A stretch of 64,000 nucleotides of DNA from Alisma plantago-aquatica (taxonomy: Eukaryota; Streptophyta; Magnoliopsida; Alismatales; Alismataceae): NCBI GenBank assembly GCA_963693085.1, contig OY856409.1:1162672249-1162736248 (forward strand), given 5' to 3'. This document shows positions 23,561 to 36,803 of this stretch, one piece after another (the first letter of the stretch is position 1; every line of letters starts with the position of its first letter). The position numbers were made by a program, and so were the translations under genes. The notes beneath the pieces are model-generated. The model saw only the letters and a program-made list of their open reading frames with translations, made no database searches and was not told where the DNA came from.

Positions 23561-25690
23561 CATTCATCCTTCACCCTTGGCTTTCATAGCCACATGCTAC
23601 ATGCAACTTCACATCAAGCAGTCAAAGTGCTACTATCACTTATTATCTTTGTAGTATCACGGTGTATGGTGATCTTCAATCATGATTTCCTATATGTCAT
23701 GATTCCTCAAGATCGATTCCTCAGAAACCCTAAACTACTCTAGTCAGGGTTTCATCACCTTCCTTTCCAAAGAAGTGCATCAAGGTTCTATCACCATCCT
23801 TTCACTACATCAAGGACTAAACTGGCTAACCAAACAACCATTAACTTGTTCAACCACTATTGATACATCTGAGTGTTAGCCAAACTTATCTCTTTTTCTC
23901 AACTTAAGGTTACCCTAACAACCTCAACTTCTTCTAGCTTCCAACTAAATAAGGCAGCTATATCTCAACCAGAGCATTCATTACCACTTCATCTCCTTAG
24001 GTGTTAGGTAGAGTCAAAGACATACACCTTCATGTATTCCACTTATTATCTCATCTCAGCTCTAAGTCTATCTTTATCGAGAAAACTCTGAGCTCATCCT
24101 CTTAGTTTCTGAATTCAACCTTGTATGACTCATAGCTCATGATAAAAACATCCTCATAAGATGACTACATTATTCCTTTTATTGTTTGCAAACCATCCAT
24201 GTATCATTCACTCCACCAGGGTATGTTATCACTTCTGTCCTCATACCTCGTAGCAACGTTCCAACTCACATCATCCTTTATCCTTGGTGTATGGCATGCG
24301 TACTGTCCTATCTCTCACTCTGATAACAAGAGGAAATAAGCATTTGGCTACAGTCCAAATACAGAGTTCTTCCTGTTCCAAGAGTAGATATGGTATAGCC
24401 CACCTTGCTAGTACACTTTCAAATCTGATTTGAAACGGGCCACATATGTCTCTACAAACATCATGATATCAAAAATTACTTCCATGGAAAACTGATCTGG
24501 AACCTACTTAGGTCACCACACAATCCTTGGTCTTCTCCTCTAGGTCTATAGGGTAATGGCACTTTTGGGGTCATCCCTTTTCCCTTATGCATCCAGAGAA
24601 TGCCCTACTCATCTGCCTTTTGGGTCCCATGAGTTCATGAAGGTGATCAATCTCCTAACCCATGGTCCTCAGACAATGATAATTGTTACCTCCCGACCCT
24701 ATGGTCACGTGCAACTCGGGAATTAGGCAACTCCTACTTTCATCAATCTTGTCCCCATTTGACCTTAGGATAGACTTAGGATTCTATTATAGTACATGTC
24801 CAACATAGAACCTTACCCAAGATTTCATCATCTCTCTCTGTATACATGGGCTGACTTTCACCCTTTCATAGGGTCATGGAGACCTATCTACCTTGGTCGG
24901 CCCCCATACCGATTACCATCATGGTAATACATCCACATGTACTTAGGGATGGTTATCTATGAGTCTACAGGTTCATTCTCATACCATGTACTTTTCACTT
25001 AGCTTCTCAAGATCCCATGAGACCTCTTCCAGTTTCCTCAAAACCCACAAAACTGGTATACACCCTACAAAAAAGGGTACCTCTCCCAGGATGGGAGGAA
25101 ACTACACCTTGATAACAATGGTCACAAATGTCCTTAGGTCTAGCATGCTTAACCCTAGCAAGCTACTAAGGCACAAGCGGACCACCCACTAAGCCATGTT
25201 AGGTCATACTTGTTCTCTTCCCTCAACACTGGATCCCGATCATACCTTCCCATGTCATCCACTTAGCTGCGAGGGGTTCATCAAACATGCCTGAAACTTA
25301 AGGGGTTTCTCTTTCCTCTAAACATGAGGAGTACCATGTCCCCATCTATAGGAACTCAACTCTCATCATGAGTATCAGGTACACCACTTCCCCTCTTAGG
25401 CCTAGGAACCCTAGGTTCACTTTTGGGTGTCCAACTGCATGCCCAACCTCTTAACCATGAACCAAACATGTCCAAGGTATGTCACACAATTCCTGCCATC
25501 CTTCGACTCAAGCAACACTTCAGAGTTGAGTCCTCCGTAAGGACAACCAACAAGGTACAAGGCCTCACAACCTGCTACTAAACCTCTCCAGGTCTAAGGA
25601 ACTCTTCTCCCTATATCAAGAGGTAAACACCTATACCCTAGGCACAGAGGTACCAGCAGACTCATCCTCTAGAGTTTGGTTCCTCTCACA
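23561..25690 (-). other. Probable decayed chromovirus interior, no domain placed
   Basis: This stretch continues upstream (minus strand) of the integrase remnants and has the same base composition. One possible reverse transcriptase echo, FSIKIDLELR near 24080, is too weak and too close to integrase to call. No LTR match or primer site was found to close the element at its right end. Confidence 0.4.
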
Positions 25691-26239
25691 TATCAGTAGA
25701 TTTGTTATCAGTAGAAATTTTAGATATAGAGATAGAATAGAAGTGACAATGGTAAACAAGCTGAGGAAGAAATTATCACCTTGTATGGCACCAATTGTGA
25801 TTTTAAATTAATCCAATAAAAGTACATTTATTAAGACTATGAATTTGTTGATCTTCACAAAATTACGTCTCTAGTTCATCATGTTTGCAAAAGTGTGTAC
25901 CCTTTCAAGTAATCAATGAGGAAACTCCAAATTATATTATAAAAGGTTTTCTTTTCTCAAAAATAAGTTTTAAAGTGAGAAGGGGGATTTATGGTGATGG
26001 CAAGTGTGGATCACCTCATTTATCAAGATGTGGGAATATTTAATTCATATGCCAACTAGGAAGATAGTATATTCAATATCTGTAATCTAGTTCAAGCATG
26101 GTTTGGTTATGGTGCCGCAAAATTTTTCCTATAATTTGTATGCGCAAATAGAGGGACAAATTTGTCTAAATTATTCACACTTTTGGGTTTATCTCTCTTC
26201 TTTATAAGGGTCATTCCTTGTGTTTAAAGTTTGAATAAG
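25691..26239. other. Unassigned AT-rich spacer
   Basis: No ORF above 60 codons, no repeat and no match to the other families in the window could be seen. Confidence 0.5.
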
Positions 26240-27442
26240 TCATATATGTTGATGTTCTTCTAGATTAACTAAAAATGATTTGGATACTTTGTATGATTTC
26301 TTTTACAAGTAGGATAGGAAGACATGAAAAATCCATCAAGACAAGAGGACATGCCAACACCCATACTAAAAATGACATTTTTATCTCTACAAGGTCAAAT
26401 GATTTACATCGTTTGTGGATAAACTCCTCTTCCAGGTTAAATCCTATGTGTGTGACCCTGCAGGTCCATTTCACGTTGGCAATGAAAGTCCATAACACTT
26501 ATGACTTCACAAGCAAAGAGTGGTTCCTAGTCGCACATCAGTGCTACCCAAGTGAAAAGGAAAGTTGGAGAACAACTTTCAATCCTACAATCTGTGAATG
26601 GTGTTACAGTGAATGTATAATTCCTTTATCACTGACATCCTGAATGAACTCAAGGCATGGAACAATCATCCCGTCAATGTTCATTCACTTTCTCAATCTC
26701 AGAGTAGATTGGAGGAGATATGTATGACATCAATATCATAAACTGATTCACACATGTGTGCATGCCTATCTCAATCCTATTCATTGAGTGGCCATGGATA
26801 TCAAACTCCCTCAGGAGGGACAAATCCCATATCTATCACTCACCCCTCAAAAGCCCCATGTGTCAAAGCCATCCAATCATCACCTTTATAACAACCCATG
26901 TTTCAGGACTGCGTTTGATGATGTCAAAGTGTACCCAACGACATGTGTTGAGTGTAGTGATTTCAGGTCAAAGAATCACATTCACCACCATCACTGTGAG
27001 AACTGACTGTGACTAATGTGTCATGGTTCCATGTGTCAAACTCATGGTGGGTATGTCCAGTACACTTGTTCTCTAACACGTACCTATGTGTTTGGTTCAA
27101 TATCTCCATATCATGACTAACGAGATTTTGTCATCAACCAACACCACAATCTAGTCTTGTGTGTCATTTGTTGTCTATCTACCTTCCACAATGACATCTG
27201 ACTAGGGATATAATAAGAATGTACAAACTCTTACCATCTGTATGATCTCGTCGTTCAGGTCCTGAACCTGAAAGAATACGTCATTGAGTACTATCATTCT
27301 CTAGACATTCAATTTGTTCTATCATTATCTCATATTACAAAACCAAAAAGAATTGGAAGCTTGCCTTTGATCTTTATCAAATCAATCTTAATGTATCCCA
27401 CCAATCATCCCATGATTGTCTCTCAGGACATACATGCCAACA
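26240..27442 (-). mobile_element. Copia LTR copy A (left edge approximate)
   Basis: On the minus strand it begins TGTTGGCATGTATGTCCTGA at 27442, a typical plant Ty1/copia LTR start. It aligns, with many differences, to copy B at about 27590-28582: shared blocks include GTGTGACCCTRYAGGTCC, the CACATCAKTGCTACYCAAGT region and the GATTTTGTCATCAACCAACA region. Its left end near 26240 shares short blocks (CTTCTAG, AAAATGATT) with the presumed 5' LTR start at 63774 onward. Confidence 0.6.
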
Positions 27443-27529
27443 ATATTCAATCAACTTAACACTCTAACGAGTTGTTTCAACCCTTGAACCGGTCAGTTGG
27501 GAGTCTAGTTAGTCAATTTGTTGCTTGAA

Positions 27530-28582
27530 TTAAATACCTAAACACCTTAGCAATCAATTCAATTATCATTCATGATCAAAACTTCTCTTCTAGGTGTATC
27601 TGATGTGTGTGACCCTATAGGTCCCATATTAAATTGGTAGTGAATGTCCATAATAAATTATGACATCATAGGAAAAGAGTGGTGCCTAGTCACACATCAT
27701 TGCTACTCAAGTAAATGGTAAAGTTGGAGAATGACTTCAACTTATAATATGTCATTGGTGTTATAATATTTGTATAATTCCTTTGTCACTGATATCTAAA
27801 TTGAACTCGAGGCATGGAATAGTCATCCTATACAACATTCAATACATGTTCCTTTAACCAGAGAAGATTATCTGAGATATAATATCACATATTGAACCAC
27901 ATGTGCATGGCAATGCATTTCTCAGTCTCGATAATGAAGTGGGCATCATATCACACTCTAGTAGGAGGGACAAATCCCATCAACAACACTAACAACCATC
28001 CCCAAGTGTCATAGAGCATTCGATCATCACCTTTATGGAAACCCTTATTCAAGGTTATGGTGGATGATGTCAAAACACACCGAATAACATGTGATGAGTG
28101 AAGTGATTTTAGTTCTAAGAACCACAATCACCACCAACACTATGGGAGATGACTATGACTACCATTGTAATGGTTTCCATGTGTCACTCTTGTGGTGTGT
28201 CTACCCGATACAATGTTCTCTAACAAGTATCTATGTGCTTGGTTTGATATCACATATCATGACTGATGAGATTTTGTCATCAACCAACAAACAATCTAGT
28301 CTTATGTGTTTTTGCTTTCTATTGAACTTCCATAATAACATCCAAATAGGGACATACCAAGAATGTATATACTCTTAAACATCTGTATGATCTCATTGTT
28401 CAGGTCATCAACCCAAAGACATGTGCCATTGAGCAATATCATTCTTTAGACATTTATAATTTTACATCATTATCTCATAACTAAATCAAAAGGTTGGAAG
28501 CTTGCCCTTTATTACTAATCAAATCATTTACAAGATATTCCATTACAATCATCATATGGTTGTCTCTCTAGGCACACATACA
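27530..28582 (-). mobile_element. Copia LTR copy B, 3' LTR of the copia element (left edge approximate)
   Basis: It directly follows the RNase H end of the copia pol on the minus strand, where TGTATGTGTGCC starts at 28582 just after the conserved AAATGCAAGTAGGAG that ends such polyproteins. It is therefore the 3' LTR of this element. Copy A next to it, in the same orientation, is a second and strongly diverged member. Confidence 0.65.
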
Positions 28583-29130
28583 AATAGACTCCTACTTGCA
28601 TTTTGAGTCAATTACCCATGAATCTTATTCCAAGTGATCTAACATGACCATCATGCTTCTGTTGCGAAAGTGCTTTTGTAAATGGGTCAACAACATTGTT
28701 ATCAGTTAGTATTTTGCATAGCTTCACATCTCCTTACTGTATGATCTCTTGGATGAGATGGAAGCACCTTTGTATATTATAAGAGCGTTGATGTGATTTG
28801 TGTTCCTTAGCTTGTGTAACAGATCCATTGTTTTCACAATATAGTTCAATTGTGTCTCTAATTCTTGGAACAACCCCATGTTTTGAGATGAACTTGTTGA
28901 TCCCGACAACCTCCTTGTTGCATTCGATTAAGCAATATACTCAGCCTCTGTTGTAGAATCAACAATTATCTCTTGCTTGTAACTCTTCCAACTTATATAT
29001 CCATTGTTTAGGCAAAACACAAATCTTGATTGTGATCGATAATCATATTTTTAGTTTAGAAGCTTGCATCGGTGTAACCCCTTACCACAAACTCTTCCTC
29101 TCTGATGTAGACAATGAATTGATCCTTAGT
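28583..29130 (-). pseudogene. Copia RNase H
   Basis: Minus-strand frames read RFVFCLNNGYISWKSYKQE and then VDSTTEAEYIA, the highly conserved copia RNase H motif (usually VADSTTEAEYIA), near 28920-29040. The C-terminal part ends in a stretch like MLDHLE and WVIDSKCK, as in related elements. It is broken by stops and frameshifts, so no active enzyme can be made. Confidence 0.85.
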
Positions 29131-29424
29131 TCTTCTTAAGTATTAAAGGATGTTATTCACGGATATCCAGTGAGCATCACCTGAATCTGAATGAAATCTT
29201 CTCATCATACTTATGGCATATGAGACATCAGGTTGTGTACACAACATTGCAAACATGATTGATCAAGTTGCTGAAGCATATGGAGTCATACTCATGTGTT
29301 CCCTTTCTTCACAAGAACTGGGACATTGAGCCTTAAAGATGGTAACTGCATGCCACATGCACTGGTTTCCTCTCTTTGAGCTCTCCAAGCTAAACCCCTT
29401 CACCACTTTGTCAATGTATGTGCT

Positions 29425-30119
29425 TTAACTTAGTCCAAGAAGACTTTTGGATTTATCTCTATAGATATTGATTCCTAATACGTAGGATGCTTCATCCGTG
29501 TCTGTCATGGAAAATGTATTTCCAAGCCAGGTCTTTACCATCTGTAAGGTTGGGATGTCACTCCCTATCAATAGTATATCATCTACATATAATATGAGGA
29601 ATAAAAGATTGCTCCCACTAAGCTTCTTGTACACACAAGGCTCATCTTCATTTTGACTAAAGCCAAACTATTTGACTATTTTGTTAAATAGAAGATTCCA
29701 ACTCTGAGATGATTGCTTCAATCCATAGATTGACCTTTGCAGCTTACAAACTTTATTAACATCCTTTGGATTTATAAAACTCTCAGGTTATGTGATGTAC
29801 ACATTCTCAAGAAGATTCACATAAGAAATGTAGTTTTAACATCCATCTGCCAAATCTTATAGTCATGATAAGATGCAATGACAAGAATGGTCCTTTTAGA
29901 GTTAACCATGGAAACTAGAGAAAAGTTTTCTTCATAGTCAACACCTTTAACTTGTCTGAAACCCTTGGCAACTAATATGCCCTTATAGGTTTGTACTTTA
30001 CCATCTATGTTGGCCTTCTTCTTGAAGATCCACTTGCACCCTATGGGTTTTACCCCTTCAAGTGGATCCACCAAGGTCCATACCTTGTTGGTGTACATGG
30101 ATTCCATCTCAGATCTCAT
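29425..30119 (-). pseudogene. Copia reverse transcriptase
   Basis: The open stretch 29817-30119 carries KPIGCKWIFKKKANIDGKVQ and WQMDVKTTFLM, where the first catalytic Asp (DVK) sits. The stretch 29425-29634 carries LYVDDILLIGSD, the intact YVDD catalytic motif, and SYVLGINIYRD. The two are in broken frames separated by stops (29635-29816). Synthesis of element cDNA would be its role; it is inactive here. Confidence 0.88.
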
Positions 30120-30378
30120 CTCCTCAAGCCATTTTCATACTATGGTCCCATAGTAGCTTCTAGATAGGTTGTTGTCTCATCATCTATGACCAACTCACTG
30201 CCTTCTTGAGTTATAAGATATCTAAATCTTTCAGGTTCAAGGCATGTCCTACTATATCTATGAGGTTTCTATGGTACTTGAGAAATTTGATATTCCACAA
30301 CGACTTGTGATTCTCATTGTTCCTCTTGTACATCTATAGGTTCAATGTTTTCTTGTTGATCTTGAACCACTTCGAGTT

Positions 30379-31300
30379 CTACTTTTCTACCACTAATTCC
30401 TTTATAAATAAAATCATTTTCAAGTAATACACCAGTCCTAGAAACAAACATTTTGGTTTCAGATGGATTTTAAAAGTAATATCCCCTAGTTTCCTTGAGA
30501 TATCCAAAAAAGTAACATTTATCAGATTTGGTTCCAAGTTTTTTAGGAAAAAAATTCTTGACATAAGTTGTATATACATGAATCTTTGTAAAAGACACAT
30601 AGAGACATTTCTCACGCCATATCTCAATTGGTGTCTTTTGAATCGAGTTAGATGGTACTCGGTTTAGTATCATGTGATGATGAGATGAGGAACAATATGT
30701 CACATATGTTTTATATCTTCCGAAATTGTTGTGTAAATGTGGCAGTTTCAAGAGAAAAACCCTAGAAGGTAGTTAGAAGATCAGCTAAACTCATCATTGA
30801 TTGCACCATATCTAGTAATGTGTGATTCCTTCTTTTTGATACACCATTATGGTGAGGTGTTTAAAGTGGAGTCCATTGTGATACAATACCACAGGCTCGC
30901 AGAAGGTCTTCAAACTCTTGGCTTAATTATTCTCCACCTCATTCAGAATGAAGTGCCTTAATATCTTTTCCAAGTTGGTTATGTACTTCATTCATAAACT
31001 CCTTGAACTTTTTAAGAGTTTTTGACTTATGTTTGATAAGGTAAACATAATTGTACCTATTCAAGTCATCAGTGAATGCAATAAAGTATTGATACCCACC
31101 TCTAGCATTTGTTCTAAAAGGACCGCAGACATCAGTATGTATGAGTCCTAATAGATCACTAGCCCTCTCATTGTTTCCAGCGAGAGGCGTCTTAGTCGTA
31201 TTGCCCAACAAAAACTATTCACTTGTCTCTATTGATTCAAAAGTAAAAGAGTCTAGATAACCATAATTATGGAATCTAGATATGCGATTCTCATTTATGT
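30379..31300 (-). pseudogene. Copia integrase
   Basis: 30939-31211 reads LLGNTTKTPLAGN, then LLGLIHTDVCGPF with the first catalytic Asp (HTDVCGP), and FTDDLNRYNYVYLIKHKS. 30470-30751 and 30379-30627 hold the integrase C-terminus, with IQKTPIEIWREK and FGYLKETRGYYF. The zinc-finger cysteines before LLGN appear lost (a stop and a Phe stand there). Stops between the pieces show decay. Confidence 0.85.
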
Positions 31301-31363
31301 GCCCTAGATGACAATGCCAAAGGTATATTTTATTTGAGTTACTGAGTTTTTATCTTTTTGTAT

Positions 31364-31760
31364 TTATGTTGAAATATCTATTTTTAGATCTAGCAAATAA
31401 AGACCATAAGACATTGAGGCACTACCATAAAAAATCCCATCTTTATAAAAAGAACATCGACTATTCTTAATATGAAATTCATATGCATCCTTGTCCATAC
31501 ATGATACAGAAATGATGTTTCTTTTTATGATCGGTGCATAATAGTAGTTCAATAACTATATTTCAATCCATGTGGTTAGAGATAAACTATAGGTTCCAAC
31601 TGTAGGGGAAACAACTCTTACTCCACTTGTGATTCATAGTTCGACCTCACCCTTTCTTAAAGGCCTACTTCTTTTCAGATCTTGCATATTTGAGCATATG
31701 TGATATCCACACCCGGTATCTAATACCTATGATGAAGAAATAGATAAGTTTGTCTCAATA
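31364..31760 (-). pseudogene. Copia protease and protease-integrase linker
   Basis: Minus-strand translation near 31690-31725 gives LDTGCGYHIC, the aspartic protease active site in its common plant copia form, followed by RSRPLRKGEVELRI. 31364-31552 carries NYYYAPIIKRNIISVSCMDK and FYGSASMSYGLYLLDL, the conserved linker before the integrase zinc finger. Frame is broken between the parts. Confidence 0.85.
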
Positions 31761-32031
31761 ACATATATACCTAAACTGGAGATCTCTATCCCCACCTTCT
31801 TCTTCCTGAACTCCTTCAAGTATAAAGGATGGACTACTCTTGTAATTTTCTTTCTTCTTATCTTTAGTGTTGAAGATTTGGATTTATGCTCAACCTCAGA
31901 ATGCTTCAAGCCTTGCTTTCATCCTTGTACACTTCTCCATTGATCATCATCATATATTTGTTCTTCTTTATTATTTATTCGGCATTAATCAATATGCAAA
32001 GAAAATCTGGTCGTGCTCTGGCCATATTATT
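31761..32031 (-). pseudogene. Copia gag, C-terminal part (left of the insertion)
   Basis: Lysine-rich minus-strand sequence before protease, stops included. Its frame continues the gag N-terminal part found at 63098-63703 once one copy of the 5-bp flank is removed, which shows the 31-kb block between them is an insertion into gag. No zinc-knuckle CCHC is recognisable. Confidence 0.7.
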
Positions 32032-35000
32032 TATAACATACTAAAATTTGGTTACTAAATCCAATTTTGAACTATACTTCATGATTCTCTTAAAATACAA
32101 GGCTAGTTGCAAATTTCTCTCTCAATCTAAATCTTATTTGATTATCTTGGTCGATAATCATGTTTTGGTTATTAGTGTGTCTTCCTTCCCATTCCTCATA
32201 AAAAAATAGTTCAAATTTACAAATTAGTCCTTCAGAGTATCTTTAAGCATCACTTGAAATTATTCAATATTATTATGAAATTTTGGATGCTCAAAATACA
32301 TTGGTATCACCTTGTATTTTCGTAATGTACCTACTTTGTAAAATAATGTCTTTGGAATCAATATGAAATACTGATTGGAACAAAATATATATTGTGTATA
32401 CATGGTGATAATAATTAATTAGCTATCTCATTATCATAATTTGAGGAGTTAATATCCTTATAATGTTCTCAAGTAGGTATTGAATCCATGATTAAAATTC
32501 TAGGTCTATAGTGTAAATGACTTAGGAGCTATGAATACTTGAAGTACAATGAAGTTATTGAGTTAAATGCAATTAATGTGCAAAAGTGAATTGAGATCTA
32601 ATGCATTTCCTCTCGTCAAACCAGTCGCTAACCATCCCTAACCCATATTAACCCTAAGAAATCTAACCACCATCTTCCATTACAAAAGAACGACACAAGC
32701 CTATTCATTCCCTCCACCATTTGGGAACTCTAAACACAAGCAAGTTGTCGTTGGATCCCCCTACTCATACCCCAGGTGACCATGGTCATCAACCCTAATC
32801 TGCAAAACTAAAAATGACAATGCAGTACTAAAGACTATTTCCCCAAGAGGTCCATCACCCTTATCAAATGTTGGCTGGGGAAATGGAAGTGTACACATAA
32901 TTATGAGTCTCTCCCATGACAGACACTCATCCTTATAACCCGATACCCTGGGAAACAAATACATCAATATGAAGAAGTCATTCATTACCTAACATCATTG
33001 AATATATCTCATCTAAAGGAGCAATGTATAGGGATCCATGCCCCTTTGCAATCTATCACCCAGCTGCAGGCTTACAAAGTTGACCTTGTAATCTTAAATA
33101 CATCAACACCTCCTCACCAACAAGAAATTTGTAACTCAGCCCCAGAACTTACAAAAGTAGGTGATCACCCCCTATCAGCCTTAGATCATCACCAACCTCT
33201 TTCACTATCTTTCTTCTCCTCTCCCATCTTTTCTTCTTCCTTTACCTCATGACCTGAAGTCCTCGCACCCTAATTCATCTCTCACACCGCACCAAGCCAT
33301 CATGGTTGTGAGGCAAGTATCACAACCTACAGTGGCCACTCCTGAGCACCACCATCCCACATACATTATACCTTCTTCAAGACTCATAACCTAATGATGC
33401 CGACCTATGACACCTAGGCCATGGTGCCTTTTCTTTAGTCAGTATCTATTTGGGCTACTGGAGTAGTTTTGGATCCACTACAACAACCTGCAACTTGATC
33501 ATCCACAATCAATCGCCTACAATCATGAATTGACATTGACATCCACTGACCCCTCACCTCCTCCTTTTCTTCCATTCCATATTCTATGCAACCAACATGA
33601 GTATCTCTTAGCATCCAATCCACATAGCAGCAAACTCAATGATGATCGTCAACCTTGCAGCCACAACCTTTAGCAAGAAGAACCCCAACTAACTACTGCA
33701 AGAGAACCTCATCTCCTCACAATCCAATCTGCAACCAGAGTTCAACTCTAGATCCGTAGAATCCATGAGGCAAAACCAATAGAGATCCATGGATTCTATT
33801 CATCTAAGGTATGTATTCCTTCTTGTATTTCAGTTTTCAATTAGTTAGCTAATAATATAGACAACCCAAATGATAAATATGTATATCTAAGTCATATATC
33901 ATTAGCTAAATATTAATTAAGGAAAAGCACCTTAGATCTATAAATATGATTTTTAGAAATCTACTTAACCAAACTTATGAATGTTGAATATTTTTACATA
34001 CCAAGGTGAGTTATTTAACTTGATGTTAGGGGCTATCTAGAAAACATAGCCATGTAATCATATTATATGGTTATATACACAAAGATCGTATCATTGTATA
34101 AATGGATTAGTAAGTATCATGTAGTGCACAAAACATAGGCATAATGATAGTATAACCAAAGTGATCTATTATATTAGTTTTTGACGTTCTAGCACTAATA
34201 TATTTATGTATGTGAACTTATAAGTAGATCAAAAACTTTAGTCAATTTCAGTAAGAAAACTTGGTATATTAAACTCCTCTTTGTGAATTACAACCCGTGA
34301 TATAGATACACATTTAGTGAAATTTGAAATACAAAGGGCTTTATGGAACATATTTGACTAAATGGGTTCATTTTGCATACATGAGAAAGAGCGCATATGA
34401 TTATATAAATATTAATGGTTTTATGCTTGGGCAATCATACCCACTATGACAGGTTTGTCTAACTATGATTTCCTAATATTATATTTGTATACATATAGGA
34501 AATAAAAATTTAAGTACTAGTGTATGACTAGTGTATATAGAGGTATGTTAGGTTAAACCTAAATACTTCTAGTAAGTGTCTTGATAAATAGTATCTTATA
34601 AAGTATATCTTGGAAAGCCTAGTTACTAAATGGAATTGTATCATATTCGAGGTAGGATAACATTTGAGGAACTAAGATAAGGTCAATATGATACATTTAA
34701 ATATGTAACATAATCATATGTAACCTAGTTAACATCTAGAGTGGCGATGATGGAAAAATAATAGTAATGTAATATGGGAAAACTTAATCAGAAATAAGAT
34801 AAATTGAGTAACATTGATTCCAAGCCAAATGGTGACATATTGATTATCCTTTGTAGTTACTTGTTCATAAATTCTTGGAACCACTTTGTGATGATACAAT
34901 CCATGGAGTATTGTATAAATTGAGATACTAGATTCTCTATTTACTTACTGTATGATTTTGTTTCCCTTTTGAAATCATTGTACATTGTACTGGAGAATCC

Positions 35001-35852
35001 TAAACTATTTTATAAGCCTTTCCCGCCTTTGTAGATCACCACCCCTGAATTCATTATTGTTGGATTTTGAAAAATATTAAGATAAGCAATAGAATTGAAA
35101 TCTTGTTGTTTTGACTCCCTGGACTTTAGTCCCTTTTGGGCTTTGGCCCCTTTAGAGGTTTGACTCCTATAGGTTGGGTACATCCCACTACCATGTGCAT
35201 AGATTGTAATGGATTAGTGGTCCCCCATTATACTGGTTGAAATAGCAGACTATCGTGCCATTATCTCATAGTAGATTGAACACATGGCATTGTAGTCATT
35301 GATAAAGAAATGATACGATAGTGCTCAATCTTAATATTTAAAGTTGGTTATTGTAAATATTTTTGCTATTTTTGATACCTTGAACTTGGATAATTTTGTA
35401 TAATTGTTAACCTTGTAGAATTTCTATTTTGAATATTAAATAATGAAACATCAATACTTGTTATTCTCATTTTACTGAAGTAAGTCCACCAAATAGTCCC
35501 ATCCTAGAATTGATCTAATACATGAATCATATTTTGCACCTACTTTTAAATAGCTCAGTAATTTGATTTAGTACCAGCCCAGCTGATTTTTATTTTTTCC
35601 TTCATGGTGTCCATGTGTGGTTTTGTTCCCACTGGGAACTTATGGATAGGTTATACAAAGATGTACTAGAAGAGACGTGCAAGAGCTATTCTCTATTGAA
35701 GACTAGATAGAAATCAATTCTTATTCTAAAATTTGTAATCTTTTATAAAGATTCCATGGCTTTGATGTAAAAGAATGATTGTAATAAAGATTATTTATAT
35801 TTCTAATATTATTTTGTTAATATTTGACCATAAAGATTGAGTCTTTACAACA
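32032..35852 (+). repeat. LTR a of the array (3,821 bp)
   Basis: The start has decayed to TATAACATACTAAAATTTGG (others TGTAACAT). It ends GAGTCTTTACAACA. A TATA-like TTATACAAAG near 35651 and an AATAAA at about 35796 suggest that nearly all of the LTR is U3, with a short R and U5. The middle (33.0-33.8 kb) is a C-rich block of gene-like composition with only short ORFs. Confidence 0.85.
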
Positions 35853-36803
35853 TGGTATCTGAGTTGTGAATATTCGACACTCATGCATGTCTCCTGGAAG
35901 TTAGGTTTAATAACTAGCACACCTATAACTTAGGGAAGTAGTCTACAACCAAACCTAGTCTTCATAACCCTATTCACTTAAAGTAGACATAGAAACAGAG
36001 GTTACATTAAATTTCTAATCCACCATTTCATTACATAATCATGTAAGTGGAACAAGCCAAGGGGTTTAAGGAAGGATGTCTAGTGGACTTCAAAAAAAAA
36101 GGAAGGATGTCTAGTGAAGGTTCTGACATAATTACTCCCAATCCACTTAGTTGGTGGTTGGGTTTCCTCATTCTTAATACCGACATGGCCAAGGCAAAAT
36201 CTAATACTTGGGAAGAATTATAAATCTTAGACATTATCACCAACCCAGGATGTAAAAAGAAAAGAATATGCTTTTACAAGTATTGAACAACTTGTAGCTG
36301 AAAGATAAATAGTTGCACTAGAAACTCTAAGTTTGAATTTGTGAGTCCTTATTTATAGAAAATCAATATCCTTCTTTTCTAAGTCATAATTGAAATTACC
36401 CTATGAACAGTTAGGTACCATGTACCCCTACTTTTCACTATATATGTCAAATAGTTAGGATCGAAAATGTTGGTATGAGGTGATTGTGACTTAGTCATCA
36501 CATTGATTTTAGCCATTTTTATATTTTGTATCAAAAAGTTTTTCCATCAAGAAAATAGTTTCTTTATAATACTATATTACAAAGAAAAATGATTTCATGG
36601 AGTTTTGCCAATGATTTCTTGAACTAAGTCACAATTATGGGAAATATGAGAAAAACCCTAGAGGAGAAACATAGAGTTGGTGATACATTACCTTTAGTTT
36701 GACATACCGATTTTGATTTCTAGTTGAATCCTTTTAAGGGGTGGAGAGTAAAACCTGGCAAAGCCAATTTCGGAGACAAAATTATATTTAAGGGTTGGAG
36801 AGG
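35853..36803 (+). other. Interior a (951 bp, non-coding)
   Basis: It starts with primer site TGGTATCTGAGTTGTGAA and ends with GGGTTGGAGAGG before LTR b. It carries the 14-nt A-tailed insertion at 36086-36099. No domain recognised. Confidence 0.8.
36069..36116 (+). mobile_element. 14-nt A-tailed micro-insertion with 17-bp target duplication
   Basis: AGGAAGGATGTCTAGTG occurs at 36069-36085 and 36100-36116, separated by GACTTCAAAAAAAA. In interiors b and c the same 17-mer occurs once, uninterrupted. A target duplication of this length plus an A tail is the mark of LINE-machinery retroposition, here of an almost completely truncated product. Slippage is a weaker alternative because the inserted bases are not copied from the flanks. 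Confidence 0.75.

Noticed and set aside
24050..24110. Reverse transcriptase echo (FSIKIDLELR) on the minus strand
   Set aside because: Single short motif, too close to integrase, no supporting motifs in order.
24310..24330. CTCTGATAACA as a minus-strand primer site for the chromovirus at 19-25 kb
   Set aside because: It would leave no room for gag, protease and RT, and no LTR-like terminus lies beside it.
33000..33800. C-rich central block of the array LTRs as a captured gene
   Set aside because: It recurs in all four LTRs, but no frame is conserved between copies and minus-strand ORFs (for example 43161-43472) differ in frame and ends; left as LTR sequence.
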